Below are positions 39,101 to 52,480 of a stretch of 64,000 nucleotides of DNA, piece after piece (the first letter of the stretch is position 1; every line of letters begins with the position of its first letter). The stretch is from the NCBI RefSeq assembly GCF_037038585.1, contig NC_092520.1:16933001-16997000 (forward strand), written 5' to 3'. The translations under genes were made by a program, and so were the position numbers. This DNA comes from Patagioenas fasciata. Its lineage: Eukaryota; Chordata; Aves; Columbiformes; Columbidae. The notes under the pieces were generated by a model that did not search any database, had not been told where the DNA came from, and worked only from the letters and a program-made list of their open reading frames with translations.

Positions 39101-40327
39101 TGGGGACAGGCATGCCAAGCAAGTTGCATTTATGGCAGCCTGTTCAGACATTCACTAGCTTGTTTTTTGTTTTGTCTTGTTTTGTTTTTGTTTTTAATCC
39201 CCCACTCTCCTGCAATCAGAAGAAACTTTATTGGTTATGCATAAGGTTCTGTGTAGATCATAAAAAAGGATGACAGAGTTCATGATCAAAACAGTATTTT
39301 CCATAGCTGGTCTCAGCTTGCTGGAAAGATATAAAACTGTAAGGTCATTTACCTTGTTGGTTGTTGGTTTTTTTGGCGAACATAAACAACAAAATGAATC
39401 CTAGTCAGTGAACACAACTTCACATTTCTGCTCTCTAATGAAAAATACTATATGGTAGTACCTGTCTTAGACATCTCTGTGCTGTTATGGACAGACGCCT
39501 AAAACACATAGGTCAGCTTTGCTCCCATCATGATTGACCAGAAGTTCTCCAAGAAGGCAGACCAAGGGAGGGAAAGGCTTGGGATCACCAGTAATGAAAC
39601 AGCTACAGCACAACCCTGGTCAGGCTAAAAATTGTAAAATGCCTCTTATGGAGGCACTGAGCTGAGAAAACAGTCGTTCTGCTATAAGGATGCATACGTA
39701 AGAGTATATTGCGCCAGTGGATCCAGTTCAAAGCATTACTTCAGGTTGTTTTCAGTTTTATACAACTTCAAGAGATCCGTTTACTTCAAGGAGACTACAA
39801 AATAACTTACAGATAAACTCATACTTTAAGAGTTTGCTAGATCAAGGCCCAAACAGAAAGCAGTATTTTAACATCATCCTATGGGTTACTTGTCACCCAG
39901 CAACTGAGTAATTAAGAAGTGGACCCAAACCCCACTGGAGCTGATGAAAGACTCTCAGTTTGGTTGGCTTGCCACTGAACTTCAAAGAAGCAGCTCCAGG
40001 TACTTGTCCCTTCTCTTATCAACAGGTTCTTTCTTTTTATTAGGAGCATGAAAGATACTCCAGGCATCATCAGAGTTCAAATCCAAAGCATGACCCATTC
40101 TGTCACTAAGGACATATCAAAAGATGCTGTGTGCATGTTCAGCCAAACTCAGACCTCATGTGCACTATACTCAGCTCCCTTTGAATCCCTGAGCTGTGTG
40201 GAGATTTTTACTAGAAGAATATGTTCCATATCTATATAGTATATATCAGAGCAATTAAAAATTGAGCTGTAATTAAAAGAAGCAAAATTAGCCTGTGTAG
40301 AATACCAGTATAGAAGGTAACAGAATG

Positions 40328-40345
40328 AAAAAAAAAAAAAAAAAA
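40328..40345. repeat. Poly-A run (18 A)
   Basis: Homopolymer of 18 A; no retrocopy body recognised upstream. Confidence 0.85.
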
Positions 40346-43300
40346 CATAATTAAGTATAAAAACCAAAAACGTGCATATCAAGCTCTAATTATATGGAGT
40401 AAGACTAATGGAAATAACCATATGATCATGAGAATAAAAATACATAAAACCTTGACAAACCATGAGAACAAAATAAAGAGGGAAAGGACTCTCTTGGTGC
40501 TGCAAAGAGCTTAAGGGAAACCTGATAAGTGAAGAAGAAGTTTGCAGTGAGAGCCAACAGCTCCATGAGAAGGCTCGTACACAACAAACTTGTGTAGTGC
40601 CTCGGCAAGATGATGCCAATTATAGACACAATTGGTATTAAGCATGAATATCAACACCAGACTTTGGTTTACATTGTTTTGCAAAGAACTAGTATGTTGT
40701 GGACTTAGGCACTCCAGATTTTCCTGGTTAGACAGTGGCTACAAGAAAGCAGACCTTTGTGGGGAGCTTCCTTCAAATCCTCCTGGTCCAATGAATATAT
40801 ACTTTTTTTTTTTTCATTTTCCCTTCATTATTTTTTGAGATTTTATGACCAAGAAAGGACTTTTTGCCTCAAAAGTCTGGCATGGTTCAAACTTTGAAAG
40901 ATAATTTGTTTTAAGATAATATTTTATAAACTCTTTCATTCAAGCACTCCTAAGACTCAAAAAGATGTGGAATTTCCTTAAATAAAGAAAAATGTTGATA
41001 AAAGGAAAGAAAAAAATCCTGTCAAAGGGGGAAAGGTTTCTCATGTTAAACATTTTGTATCAGATAGACAATCAATTACTGAGTAGAAGGTCATACTTTA
41101 GAACATTAGGCAATGAAAAGAGAAGCTGTTTCAAAGACAAATCAAGGCAATTTTCTCTGTAACGTGAGTTTCCTTACCCTCTATGTCAGTATTGAAGATT
41201 CAAAATCTCTGAAAGGGAGTGAAAGGTCACTTCTTATAATGGAAAGTCTGGCAATTGTATTCTAGCAGACATCGTTCCTTTGGACTGAGTTTGTCATGTG
41301 CACGCTTTTAGCCTCTTAGGGTCCGTATATCAACTGATTGTACAAAAATAAAAGCTTGTGGGAATATTTCAGTCCCTTCAAGGCAGGTGCATTGAAGACC
41401 TAAGTACCTTAAAGTTACCTAGATTTTTAAAAAAAAAAAACAATCAGACAAACAAAACCAACACAGGCAGATCTCACTGTACTAAAATACGACCCTTCGT
41501 AGTCTTTTCCTTTTTCTGTAGTAGCCTAACAGCTAAATTTCTTCCTAGGAAATAGGAGCCCATGTTGTGATTCTTCTTTTTGCTTGAGAGAATTCAAACT
41601 ACTTCTGTCTCTTCTCAAGAGATGGATAGGTGCTGGATGCTGTTTCAAAGATGGGTTGTCCATTTTCTAAAAAATGGTTAGAGGTAAAATGCAGAAAAAG
41701 TTCTTGGAGCAGGGACCAGAACCCAAGACTTAACCAGAAAGTAAATATATAGCAGCTTTCCTACTTTCTACTCAAAGGAATGCTGTATCCGATTTCTGAC
41801 AGTTTAGACCAGAACACAACACGGCTCACTTTTTGTCCCCATGCTTCCATTTTCTTCACTGGAAACCACAGCACTGCTGCAAAGAGGGCAGTAGTCATTG
41901 AGGTCTTTTCCCAGCATGGAGGCAGAAAACAAGTAGGGCCACAGGGACTGCTTTCTATCATTTAGATAAAAACTCTGTGTTGGGAAACAACATTTCCTGA
42001 GTGTGGATAGCAATTTAAGCTGTACATACTGAAAGTAGTGAGTACTTTAAGTGCAGAGGACCTTTCCTGTAAGTGCTTAAGATTTTCTCTGAAGGTTTGG
42101 CATCAAAATGATGTATTGCTGTCATGCGGATAGATACTGCAATTTAACAAAGTTTCCAGGCACATTCATAAAATTCTTGGCTGTGGTTTTTTTATTGTTA
42201 TGATCTTGCACCAAAGGATCATCTAGAGATTTCCTTAGTCTTGCACCAAAGTATGAAACTACATGTGATGAAAGGGCAGGAGAACTCATTCACTGCAAAT
42301 ATATAGGGACCAGTGGTTGGGAAGATGATGCTGATATACATTAGCACAGCCCATAAGCTTAGGAGCTGCTGGGTCACATGCAGCAACAATCTCTCACACC
42401 AGCACAGACACAGCCTGATCACTGTAAGCCAAAACCAAAATTGGAAATGGAGGTGGCTCCAAAAGCTTGATTTACACATCGCAGCTTCCCACGTCCTTTC
42501 TGGAAGAACAGCTGTTCGGTTGGTTCCCAAGAGGAGGTGATTGGAAACATTCCTTCTAGGCTGTGTGGGGATGCTTAACAACAAAAAGAAGAACCTAAGA
42601 AGTTGTGGAGCTAAGCCACCATTCAGGCTCAACTCATATTGCTGGCCCATGGAGCCTCTGCCATAGCCACCCCACTCGCATTCAGTCCCCACACACAGGG
42701 TTTCATGTGTGACTGGCTGGTCCCAACACTGCAGTGGGGGCGAGGATGTCATGTAATGCGAATCACACCCTTTTTAGTTCTGACTTTGGAATTTACCAGC
42801 CCTTTAGTGGTACTTACTGCATGAGTCAGGCCATCTAGTACAAAGTTTTGTTCTCTTACTGTTTCCTCATTGTAGTACCCAACACTGGAAGGGCAATGTA
42901 AAGTGCAAAGTAATGTAAATTTAAAAAAAGAGTAAACAACAGTGTAAAGACACACACAGGTAAAGGTAATTCCAAGATCAGAAGACTATTGCATTGCAGT
43001 TCTCTCTGTTCAACAGTGGATTTCTCATTGGTTTTGCTCCCTCTCTATGTGAACCTAACGTGTTCATAGTCAGTTTTGTAGTGGTTGGAGATACTGATCA
43101 ACGTTGCATTGTACACAATGGAAACAAAGTGAGAGATAACCTCTCCTCTGAAAATTTTACAGTTTACAAGGTAAAGGATGGAAAAACTAGAAAGTCCAGA
43201 GAAACATAACTTATATCATTTAACAAAACAGTGATGGGACACAGAATTAAATATATCTTTCCAGATTTCTATTCCAAAGCCCTTATTGGGCAATTCCCTT

Positions 43301-46281
43301 AGAAAAACAGTTTTTCTTCTTTACCCAGAAGCTCCCTAAATAGGATGGGAAAGCTACAAAGAACAAGAATAATGAAAAAAAAAAAAAAAAGTAGGTTACT
43401 TTATCCTTTTTTAGCAAATCAATTTGCAATAAAATAAAGATGTGAGAAAGGTTTTTTGTCCATTTCACCCATTAAATAAATCCTACCTCAGACACGTTCA
43501 GCTGAAAAAGATGTGATCTGAGCAGGCCTGGGACATTCTGCTGCGCATGTTCCCAAACCTTTCATAACACCTGCTCTTAGGTTTGTTAAGTTAGAGCCAC
43601 AACAGGTACCGCATGAGCAGATGAAAACACATCAAATCCTGTGTGGAGGAAAGGATATTTGGGACTGCTAAGACTCCATGGGGAGCAGACATTGCATATC
43701 TTTATGTTCTGAACACAGCTGAGTATACTGTTGGCAAATCAAGAAGTAATTAAATAATCCTTCACTTTCATGGGCTTTCAATGAACTCTCACTTTTAAAT
43801 AGAAAACTGGAGTCCCCTATGTAATCACACTGGAGGCAAAGCCAAACTTCAAAGTTGTCCTTTGACTGTGGATTCAGTGAAACATTTGACAGAAGAAGAA
43901 TTGAGTAGTTACAGTGATAAATTCAGCAGCTTCAGCTCAGATCTGACCAGCAGGAACACAAAGTAGCCCATTTCACTCCTCCAGCTTTCAGAAGACACGT
44001 GAGGCGATGTAGCATTAACCAGCAGACACCATCAGCATCCACTCACCTTAAAGCTTTCAGAGAAACCCAGTGAATCAACCAAACACAGTTTGCCCCTGCC
44101 TTGCTGAAAGCCTAATGCTGTGGAAAATTCTTGTAGACGTCAGGGCAGAGGATTTAAGGGAGAAATCTCAGGCTGTGCCTTTCTTCTCTTGACCTTGATT
44201 GTATATCAAAAAAACAGAGAAGCACACAGGAGTGGTATCCATGTAGCTGGACACCAGATGGGACTTTGATGTTTGACTAGAGTAGATCCCTGAGAGCATG
44301 AGGGACCCAGCACCTGGAGACCAATGCCAGGTCACCAAGGCTTGCAGTCTCCAGGTAGCCCTGTGGTGAGGAGGTCCACCTTCCATCTGTATTGGCAAGG
44401 GAAGTCCAAGCAGACTATTTCACTGCTGTCAGACCTCACCTCCGTGCTGGTATTGATGTTGCACATTTAGCTGAACATCACAAACTGAGGTCCTGTCCAC
44501 TAGAAAGGCACAGCTGCATGTTGACTATTTAACACAGCTCTGAGTAGCTGTTTGGCCGGACAGGAGCCCGATAAGAGGCTTATGTGACTGAGATAAAAAG
44601 GGTGAGAAAGTCCAATAAACACAGTACTATCACATCGTTTTGTTTTGTGAACACCCTGTATCAGAGCTATAGAATGGAGACAGGGATGTACTGCACCATT
44701 TCTCAGGAAAACTTTTCTTCCACACTAATGCTTCAAATGCAGGTTACCTTGGCATGTCCTGGACTACCCAAACAAGTGGCTCTGACTCAGCTTTGTATAT
44801 TTTCATGGCATCTAGGATTATAGTCCAGTAAGACAAAAAAATTAGCATCCATGTCTACTCATAACAAGAGCAGAATATATGACGCCAGGGTTTTTTTTCT
44901 TAGCTTCAGCAACCTTGAGTCAGATATTACCAGGTATGGCACCAAGAAAAGAAAAATGATTTCACCATAATACTGGCTAAAGCTATGTTTTGGTCATTTT
45001 CCAGAAAAAAATAAGAAAACAAGGAATAATAAGAAAAATAAGAATAATAAGTGTTCCTATATTGCATTTAAAACTCAGAAAATAATCATTACAAGCCATT
45101 TCACTCTTGCCAGGTTGAAACCTTGCCCAAAAGTGGAAAAATGTTAAAGTTCATGTATTTAACACAAGAAAGAAAAGAAAAAAAATCAGCTTAGCAGAAC
45201 AGATATGAAAATAGAATTAATGACAAATTTAATGTCAAAATTCTATTTTCCTGGCTGCTATTTGTTGGAAAGAATTCCAGAGACCTTTTGTTTTTATTGT
45301 TTGTTTGCACTTCCAACCTGCTTCAGTCGTTCCTGCTGAGTTTATCTCAGCCATTTCCATAGATACCAGGGAATAGTCCATCAAAGGATAAAATTTTAAA
45401 CCTTTCTTGATTTAGAGACTTCAGAAGTCCTACTCTGCAGCAGACACTCAAGAGTACTCAATAGGATGGAATGGAAACAACTATTTTTGGGTTCCCTAGG
45501 GTGACATGTTCTGGGTTTTTTTATAGCCTAGACTGTAATTAAGAAAATACCACAACTATGACCTTGAATTTCTTCTGGTATAAACTATAATTAAATAACT
45601 GATATCTTTGGTAAATAACAGCTGCATTGTTTGTTACTAAAATCAGTTGTGAGTAGCGTAAGTAGTGTTTTATTTAGACAGCTCGGCACTACTGTCCTAC
45701 CAATTGCTGGCCTCTGTATTGACTTACTTGATTTAAAGTGATTATGGTGTTTTTTGCATTCTCAGAGTGCTCCTCATCTCACAACAGCTCCATCTTTCTG
45801 AGTCCTTCACTTCCGATTTGTTACTAAAACAAACCGCCCACATCATAAACCATAGGAGCTGTTATGAACCCTGATTTGCTCCATGCTCAGCCTTTTCTCC
45901 TCTGCTGTGCAGCTGCCAGGGCTGGTGAGACGATGGACTTGGCCATGGTGAGGTGAGCAGACACAAGCTCAGGGAAGCTACAGGGGCACTGGGGGATGTT
46001 TCACCCCACCTTCTTCCCACACACCAGATTTGCCAACCCAGTCCTTGCCCTTTCACCACCCAAGACACAGGGCAGCATTTTGGAACCCTGGTCCTCATTG
46101 CATTCCCCGACAGCATCATGGACTATGGGTGGGATTGAGCATGCTTGGCACGGGCTGCCCGCATCCACACTCACTCTCCAAATTACAGGTCCCTACGTTG
46201 TTTTCAAATCCGCACTGACATGAACGAACATTACCAAGATTTGAGCATCAAATATTTGGCAAGGAGAAGGTAGTCATCCTA

Positions 46282-46303
46282 CCTTCCCTCCCTCCCTCCC
46301 TGC
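46282..46303. repeat. (TCCC)n microsatellite
   Basis: Short run of CCTTCCCTCCCTCCCTCCCT on the plus strand, a polypyrimidine tetranucleotide repeat. Confidence 0.85.
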
Positions 46304-47170
46304 CCAGGTGCAGCAGGGTCAGTGCTGGTGGGCACTGGCAGAAGGTGGTAGCATTCCCCAAAAGCAACAGGAAAACCTGAAATCCCAGCAGACCAGGAGG
46401 CTGCAGCCTGTTGAGGGTTTGTCTGATACACAGCTGCAAGTAAAGGCTGTGAGTCCTGATTCATTGAGTTTAATTAAGAGACTGGTAATCACCCACCTGC
46501 CAATTAATGTTTACCCATATACGATTTACTTGGTTGTTTCATACATAAAACTTTAAATAAAATGCCTTTCTTTTTTGTTCCTACTTTTTAATGGATGCAG
46601 ACAACCATTCTGTCAAGAAAGAAATAAATGCTCCACTAAATCCAACTCAATGGACAATTTGTTTCTTCAATACAATATTTAACTAATAAAGAAAGAATAA
46701 ACATATAATTCTCCTAAAAATAAAATTAAGACACCCTTAAAAAAATACTTGGCTGAGGCATATTAGGATGCTAATAAACTCAGATCAGACCTTACAGACA
46801 AAGCTTGCTCACCAAATCCATTTTCATAAGGCAGTAAGGCAATATGGAACAGGATTTGCTTGTGTAAATCAGCAGCATCCTTACAGTGATCACAGCTACT
46901 TACACCAGCTGAGGATCTGAGCAGGGTAGCAGATGAAAAGGGGAAGAGAAAACTCTAAAAGCAGGATGCGGAATCTGAGAAAGAGGAGGAATAGTAAATG
47001 CCCAACTCACAACGATACCAGGGAAAATTTTAAGTGTGCCTCTAACCTAGTAATTAGAGTTGAAGAAATAATGGATGTTTTTCATTCACAGGTTGAAGTG
47101 AGGAGGAGAAGGTTCCTGTTTATATCAACATGGGATGACTTGTTTTATCCACTGCAAAACATTTTATTTT

Positions 47171-47430
47171 CACAGAATCACAGAATCACAGAACGTCAGG
47201 GATTGGAAGGGACCTCAAAAGATCATCCAGTCCAATTCCCCTACTGCAGCAGGAACACCCAGATGAGGTTACACATGAATCTGTCCAGGCGGGTTTCGAA
47301 TGTCTCCAGAGAAGGAGACTCCACAACCCCCAAGGGCAGCCTGTTCCAGTGTTCTGTCACCCTCACTGAGAAGTTTCTTCTCAAATGTAAGTGGAACCTC
47401 CTGTGTTCCAGTTTGAACCCAGGTCACTTA
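47171..47430 (-). mobile_element. CR1 LINE, 3' end copy
   Basis: Starting at 47171 the plus strand has CACAGAATCACAGAATCACA, the reverse complement of the CR1 terminal 8-bp repeats. It then reads GGGATTGGAAGGGACCTCAA, GATCATCCAGTCCAATTCCC, AATGTCTCCAGAGAAGGAGA, CCTGTTCCAGTGTTCTGTCA and GTGGAACCTCCTGTGTTCCA. It is a 5'-truncated copy of about 260 bp on the minus strand, quite intact and so fairly young. It belongs to the same subfamily as the copy at 52 kb. An open frame at 46933-47451 runs through it by chance. Confidence 0.93.
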
Positions 47431-48598
47431 ATCCTGAAAAGGCCTTTCTAAATAAATATTAAAAGATAATATGATGAATATTCTTTTTGTAATTTATGAA
47501 TTATTTTCTAGACACAAAAGTAAAGGTCAAATTCAGCCCAATATCTGAATTCCACTCACTACTTTTCAGATTTTTAGTGGGATTATAATTTCTAAAAGAT
47601 AAAACAAAAAAAGGCTCCATAAGACACTCTTGAAAGTCTCACCCACCTGCACTGGGCACTCTCATTTAACTCAAAGAGAACATCCGCTCATCAGCTGGTG
47701 AAAATCAGAATTGTTCAGTTGACTAAAATGGAGCTGGTCTGATTTACGGTCCTGGAGTAGTGGCTGAGCAGCGAGGGTGCAGTGCAGACAGCTGCTCCTC
47801 AGCCACAGGACAAGAGCTCTGAGCTCCCTGCCATCGCCAGAGAGCAAAGGGAAGCACTCAGCCCTTCACCAGAATGTCATGATCAATGCCTTCACCCAGG
47901 AAATGTAATTCCTGTTACATTTTTTCTTTTTCTGATCACACCTTTGGAACAAAATTCTCACTACTGCACATAGAGCTGAAACATGGATGTTGAAGTAAGA
48001 ATTTCATGCCAAGATGCACAGTTTACCATTTATAAAATTACTCAGATGCTATAACATTTGTGAATTTAAAAAAAAAAACCAAACTAATGCAATCTCTTTA
48101 ACATTGTGTTAATGACATAAAGATGTAGATAGTATCAGGTCCTTAATTCAAAACTCACCTAAAATTTTGTCAACAGCAGATTCCTGGACATGGTATTTGA
48201 CTTTGGTGTTTTTTTCCTCCCCTTCCTGAATCATCTAAAATATTTCAATATGGACATAAAAAGACTGCTTTTAAGAAACAAGTCCTGAAAGAAATGCCAA
48301 CTAGTCATTAAAAGTCTATGAATCAATTAGATATGTGCTGAGTTCTTCACATTCTGAAAATACAGGTTGCTGTTTATGTCAAGATGAAGAATGATCAGTC
48401 TTTGTGTACTGTAACAATTAGTCAAGAAATCCAAGGGCAGAAGGGGTTAGCTCAAAAGAAAAAAAAGTTCAGTTTAGCAGGTTCCAGAAAAGCACATTGG
48501 CAACAGCACTTTGTCAAAATAAATATTAAAGGATGAAAGTGAAGCCAACTGCAGGCTTGAATTTAAATAAAGAATGAAAATAGAAATTTAAAAAATGG

Positions 48599-48730
48599 AG
48601 ATCATAGACTCATAAAACAGTTTGTGTTGGAAGGGACCTTCACAGGTCATCTACTCCAACGCCCCTGAAACGAGCAGGGACATCTTCAACTAGATCAGGT
48701 TGCTCAGAGCTTCATCCAGCCTGGCCTTGG
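48599..48730 (-). mobile_element. CR1 LINE, 3' end fragment
   Basis: The plus strand reads ATCATAGACTCATAAAACAG, then GTTGGAAGGGACCTTCACAG, GTCATCTACTCCAACGCCCC and ATCTTCAACTAGATCAGGTT, ending in CATCCAGCCTGGCCTTG. This is a CR1 3' end of about 130 bp on the minus strand. The GGGACATCTTCAACTAGATC variant indicates a subfamily different from the copies at 47 and 52 kb. Confidence 0.92.
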
Positions 48731-50608
48731 GATTTATTTTCTTTGTTGAGAATGTACAGCGTGGATATAGGGATTCATCTTTTTCTCCTCCAAAAAGACA
48801 AGAATTCACAAACTGGACCAACTATTAAAGAGGCAAAAAGTTTGCAAAACATGACTTTCTACCAGAACATAGTACACAGCTGATTACAAGGAAGCCTGCA
48901 GATTGTATTTTCTCTCAGAAACATAAGAAACAAGAGGCAAAACCTTTCAAAGCATTTGGCATTACCATAAACATCTAAGGTTGGTGGAAGGACATTAAAG
49001 GTAGCATTACTCTCCAAATTCAACAGTGGCAGACAAGAAAAGGGAGTTTTCTTGGCTGCTGAAAAAGCCAGGAGACATGTTAGAGCTTTAAATTATTAGC
49101 ACCATTGTAGTAGCAGCAATGTTGCTAATATACAGTATCTTCCAGCAGACTAAGACCAAGGCTCTGTTATGGCAGGTGTTGACAAATATAATGGGAAATA
49201 TTGTAGCGCTGGGAGGCTACTTATTGAATAGATATCATCAAGGGAATCTAAATTATCTCGTGATTCAGGCAAAACTTACAATTAAGAGGGACTGGGGACT
49301 AGATTGCTTTAGCAGGAGAATCAATACGTTTGTCATTACTCATGTTTTTGTACCACTTGGGCATCACATTTGTACTAAAATTCTGTCAGATCTGTACTTC
49401 CGAACTCCACCAGCACACTCTATAAAACTTCTGCCTCTCTTCTTAGGTGCTTGGGAGCAACACACCTTCTGCAGGGCTTTACCCTCCAGGTTCTGCCACA
49501 GCCACATCCAGGATGTCTCAAACACAGGCTCACTAGGCACAAATTACTCATGATCCTATGTTTGGAAGAGTTACTCAGAATTTTCTGGCAGATTATGACA
49601 GCTTTTCATCAGGGATGCCATGGAGTACTACACACTGTGACAGAAGTCAAAATCTTGATAGTTTGAATTTCTGTGCATGCAGAATTATACATTCACAGCC
49701 ATTTTTGGAGAATCTGCATACACAGCTAAGACATTTCTGCATGCATGCCTCTGGTGACTTTTTCTCCTAAATGAGCACATCTATGATTAAATTATAATAT
49801 TTTCTACATAGCTTTCTTAATGTTTAGACTGATTGACAGAAGAATATGTTTTACTCCCATTACTTGAAAAAGCTCTCTTACTGAAAGTAAATAGTGATTA
49901 AAAAAAACCACAAACATTGCTTCATTCAGAATTAAAGCTACTTCAGCTACTATTTTTGTAGGAACTACAGAAAGAAGTGAGGCAGATAGGGCGCTGTTAT
50001 TACACAGAATCTGCTCACAGCACAAGTATTTTTTAAGTGTCTTAAAATCTTGCAGGAAGTAATACAATTATCAAAATAGGCCTGGATCTCAGAATGTTTT
50101 ACTATCCCCCTCACTGCTACTGCCAGCATGAATAAAAGAAATCACGTAGATAGAAACTGAAAAAACTCAAACCACAATCAAGTTGCAATTAGTTATTATG
50201 AAAGGATCCCTTGTTACAATATCCTTTATTGTAGATCCTACTTGTCGTTAAAAAGGGAATTGATTATTACAGAAGACACCCAGGGGCTTAAGCACATTCC
50301 AAAAGAAAAATAGAAATCTGGAGAGAAAAGCGTCCACTCTTCTTGCCAAGCAGAATGAGGGGAGGATGGTATTTGTGAATGTTCATGCAGCCTCTCTCTT
50401 AGGACATGTCCTTATTCTCCTTGAAGCTGTGTTAGTTACATCAGTAACAGGACTGGGCTCCTTTTCATCCATGCTGGATTTTGTTTCTGCACTTCTTTTC
50501 CCCTCATCTCTTTTTCATGGTTGCGAAAGATACAAACCACGTAAACAGATGGGATTTTGCTACGCTAGTTAACATGTTGATCAATCACATCATCTGCTGT
50601 GTGAGTTA

Positions 50609-50633
50609 TCCTTCCCTTCCCTCCCTTCCTTCC
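50609..50633. repeat. Polypyrimidine (CCTT/CCCT) tract
   Basis: CCTTCCCTTCCCTCCCTTCC-type run, a low-complexity pyrimidine stretch. Confidence 0.75.
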
Positions 50634-50784
50634 ACAAACATACAAAGAAAACCACCAGATTGTGCGTATACCATTGGTCACAATGACGGGCAACACATTT
50701 CTCAATTTGCTACCTGCTTCACACATATAAAGGTCTACACAAGGTTTTTGCACCTAACTTAACCGTAAATACACAATGCTCAGG

Positions 50785-50821
50785 AAAACAAACAAACAAC
50801 CAACCAACCAACAAAACCACC
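50785..50821. repeat. (CAAA)/(CCAA) A/C-only microsatellite
   Basis: 37 nt of only A and C: CAAACAAACAACCAACCAAC followed by CAACAAAACCAC. Similar in make-up to the longer A/C tract at 5203-5300. Confidence 0.85.
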
Positions 50822-51951
50822 TGGTGTCTGCTGTCCAATGTAAGATCTAGGACATATGTGCCCACAGCTTCTTGGAAGTCCTCCTCTGGGGCTGGCAAAG
50901 GAGCATGCCACAACTGCCTGGGGACACCTTCAGTGACGACATGCCTCTTTAGAACACGGCTGTTGCTCTTAAAATGCATTATGGCAGTGACTTGTAGTCC
51001 CCAGGATTCAAGGCATTTCCTGAGCCAGGCACCATATAGTTATGCAAAACCCTTCTGCCAAAATTGCTGTGATGACAACAGGCAGGATAGGAAAAGAAGT
51101 GGAGAAAAAACATGAAAAACAGATCACTGTAACAACGATAAGTGATAGGAGAATATGTAAAAACCAACAGACACTGGACATTCATTACTAACAATATGTC
51201 TACTGTGTGATAGTACAAAAACATTATGTGGTCTCAGGATAGAAAAGAATGTTTGAAAGAAAAGGTATTTTTTTTTTAAATTACACTAGCTGAATTGGCT
51301 TAAAAAATTAAAATGCCTTTGGGTGCAAAGTATTTTCATTGGTCCTCTCTTCTTTGTGGCTGAGTCCTGATGGTAAGGTTTAGAAGTGGATTTTTCAAGG
51401 ACTCACTCCTTCTTATGAGGGACTTGGGGTGCGGGAAGGGCAGATTAAATACACTCTCCAGACTACTGGGACCAGAGCTGGTGTCCTCACAGTGAACACC
51501 CTGCGGAAAATGGAGAAAGGCCAAAATACTCCTGACTGAAGCAACGGGCTTCCTTCCTGCATGCAAATGAGACATCAGGGCTGGAGTCCATTTTTTAAGG
51601 AAACCCATAAATAGAGTCATACCTACTTCCTTACAAGCACTTTTTAGCAGTAATTAACACATATAGATTGCAAAGTTCTTCTAGTAGCTGTGATGATGCT
51701 GTTCTGTAAAGACACTTCGAAAATACATGACGCTGTTCCCTGCCTTAAAGCTGCTGTCTAATAAAAGCAGACATCAATTCCAAATTGCATTCAGAGCACA
51801 TGGGGGAGTAAAATCAACGTTTGGCCAAACAGATCAGGGAAAACAACTCATTGGCAAATAACTGTGTTTTTCGGACTGCTATGTGCCCAGTGCAAAGGTT
51901 ACTGAAGTCAATGAAAAAACTTCCTTGGGATTGTGGTAGAATAAAAAACCT

Positions 51952-52003
51952 CTATACATACATACATATACATATATATAAGTAAATATATATATATATA
52001 AAA
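51952..52003. repeat. CATA/TA microsatellite abutting a CR1 3' end
   Basis: ATACATACATACATATACAT passes into TATATATATATATATA and ends directly at the CR1 terminal repeats at 52004. Confidence 0.85.
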
Positions 52004-52480
52004 CAGAATCACAGAATCACTGAATGTTAGGGATTGGAAGGGACCTTGAAAGATCATCCAGTCCAATCCCCCTGTCGGAGCAGGAGCACTTAGATGAGGC
52101 TACACAGGAAGGCTTCCAGGCGGGTTTTGAATGTCTCCAGAGCAGAAGACTCCACAACGCAGGTGGCTGGCTGGCTCAGTTTGGCTTCCAGCAAACATCA
52201 GGGAAGTTAAAATCCCCCATGACAACCAGGGCCTGTGACTGTGAGGCCACTCTCAGCTGCTTGTAAAAGGCCTCATCAACTTCCTCACCCTGATCTGATG
52301 GCGTGTAATAGACACCCACAACAGTATCACCCCTGCCAGCCTGCCCCTAAATTCTCACCCATAGACTCTCAACTTGCTCCTCATCTGTGCCTGGACAATA
52401 CTCAATACATTGTAGTTGCTCTCTCACATAAAGAGCAACTCCACCACCATGCCTGGCTGGCCTGTCTTTCCTGAAAAGAA
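52004..52480 (-). mobile_element. CR1 LINE, internally deleted copy: endonuclease segment joined to 3' end
   Basis: From 52004 to about 52158 this is a CR1 3' end on the minus strand (CAGAATCACAGAATCACTGA, GGGATTGGAAGGGACCTTGA, GTTTTGAATGTCTCCAGAGC). From about 52187 to 52480 the minus strand instead encodes part of the apurinic-type endonuclease of the LINE ORF2: GGGVALYVREQL, then GDTVVGVYYTPSDQGEEVDE, then LVVMGDFNFPDVCW, in one frame with a single internal stop. The reverse transcriptase, which should lie between, is absent. Both parts have the same orientation, so one internal deletion explains the copy. It is a dead element. Confidence 0.88.

Noticed and set aside
42204..42251. 13-bp direct repeat TCTTGCACCAAAG twice, 35 bp apart, as a target-site duplication
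   Set aside because: The 22 bp between the copies is not a recognisable element; chance or a small local duplication is simpler.
42219..42752. 177-codon open frame on the minus strand
   Set aside because: Composition rich in Leu, Trp, Cys and Phe with no domain or family resemblance; length is within chance for 64 kb in six frames.
46933..47451. 172-codon open frame on the plus strand
   Set aside because: Its second half is antisense CR1 3' end, which encodes no protein on that strand.
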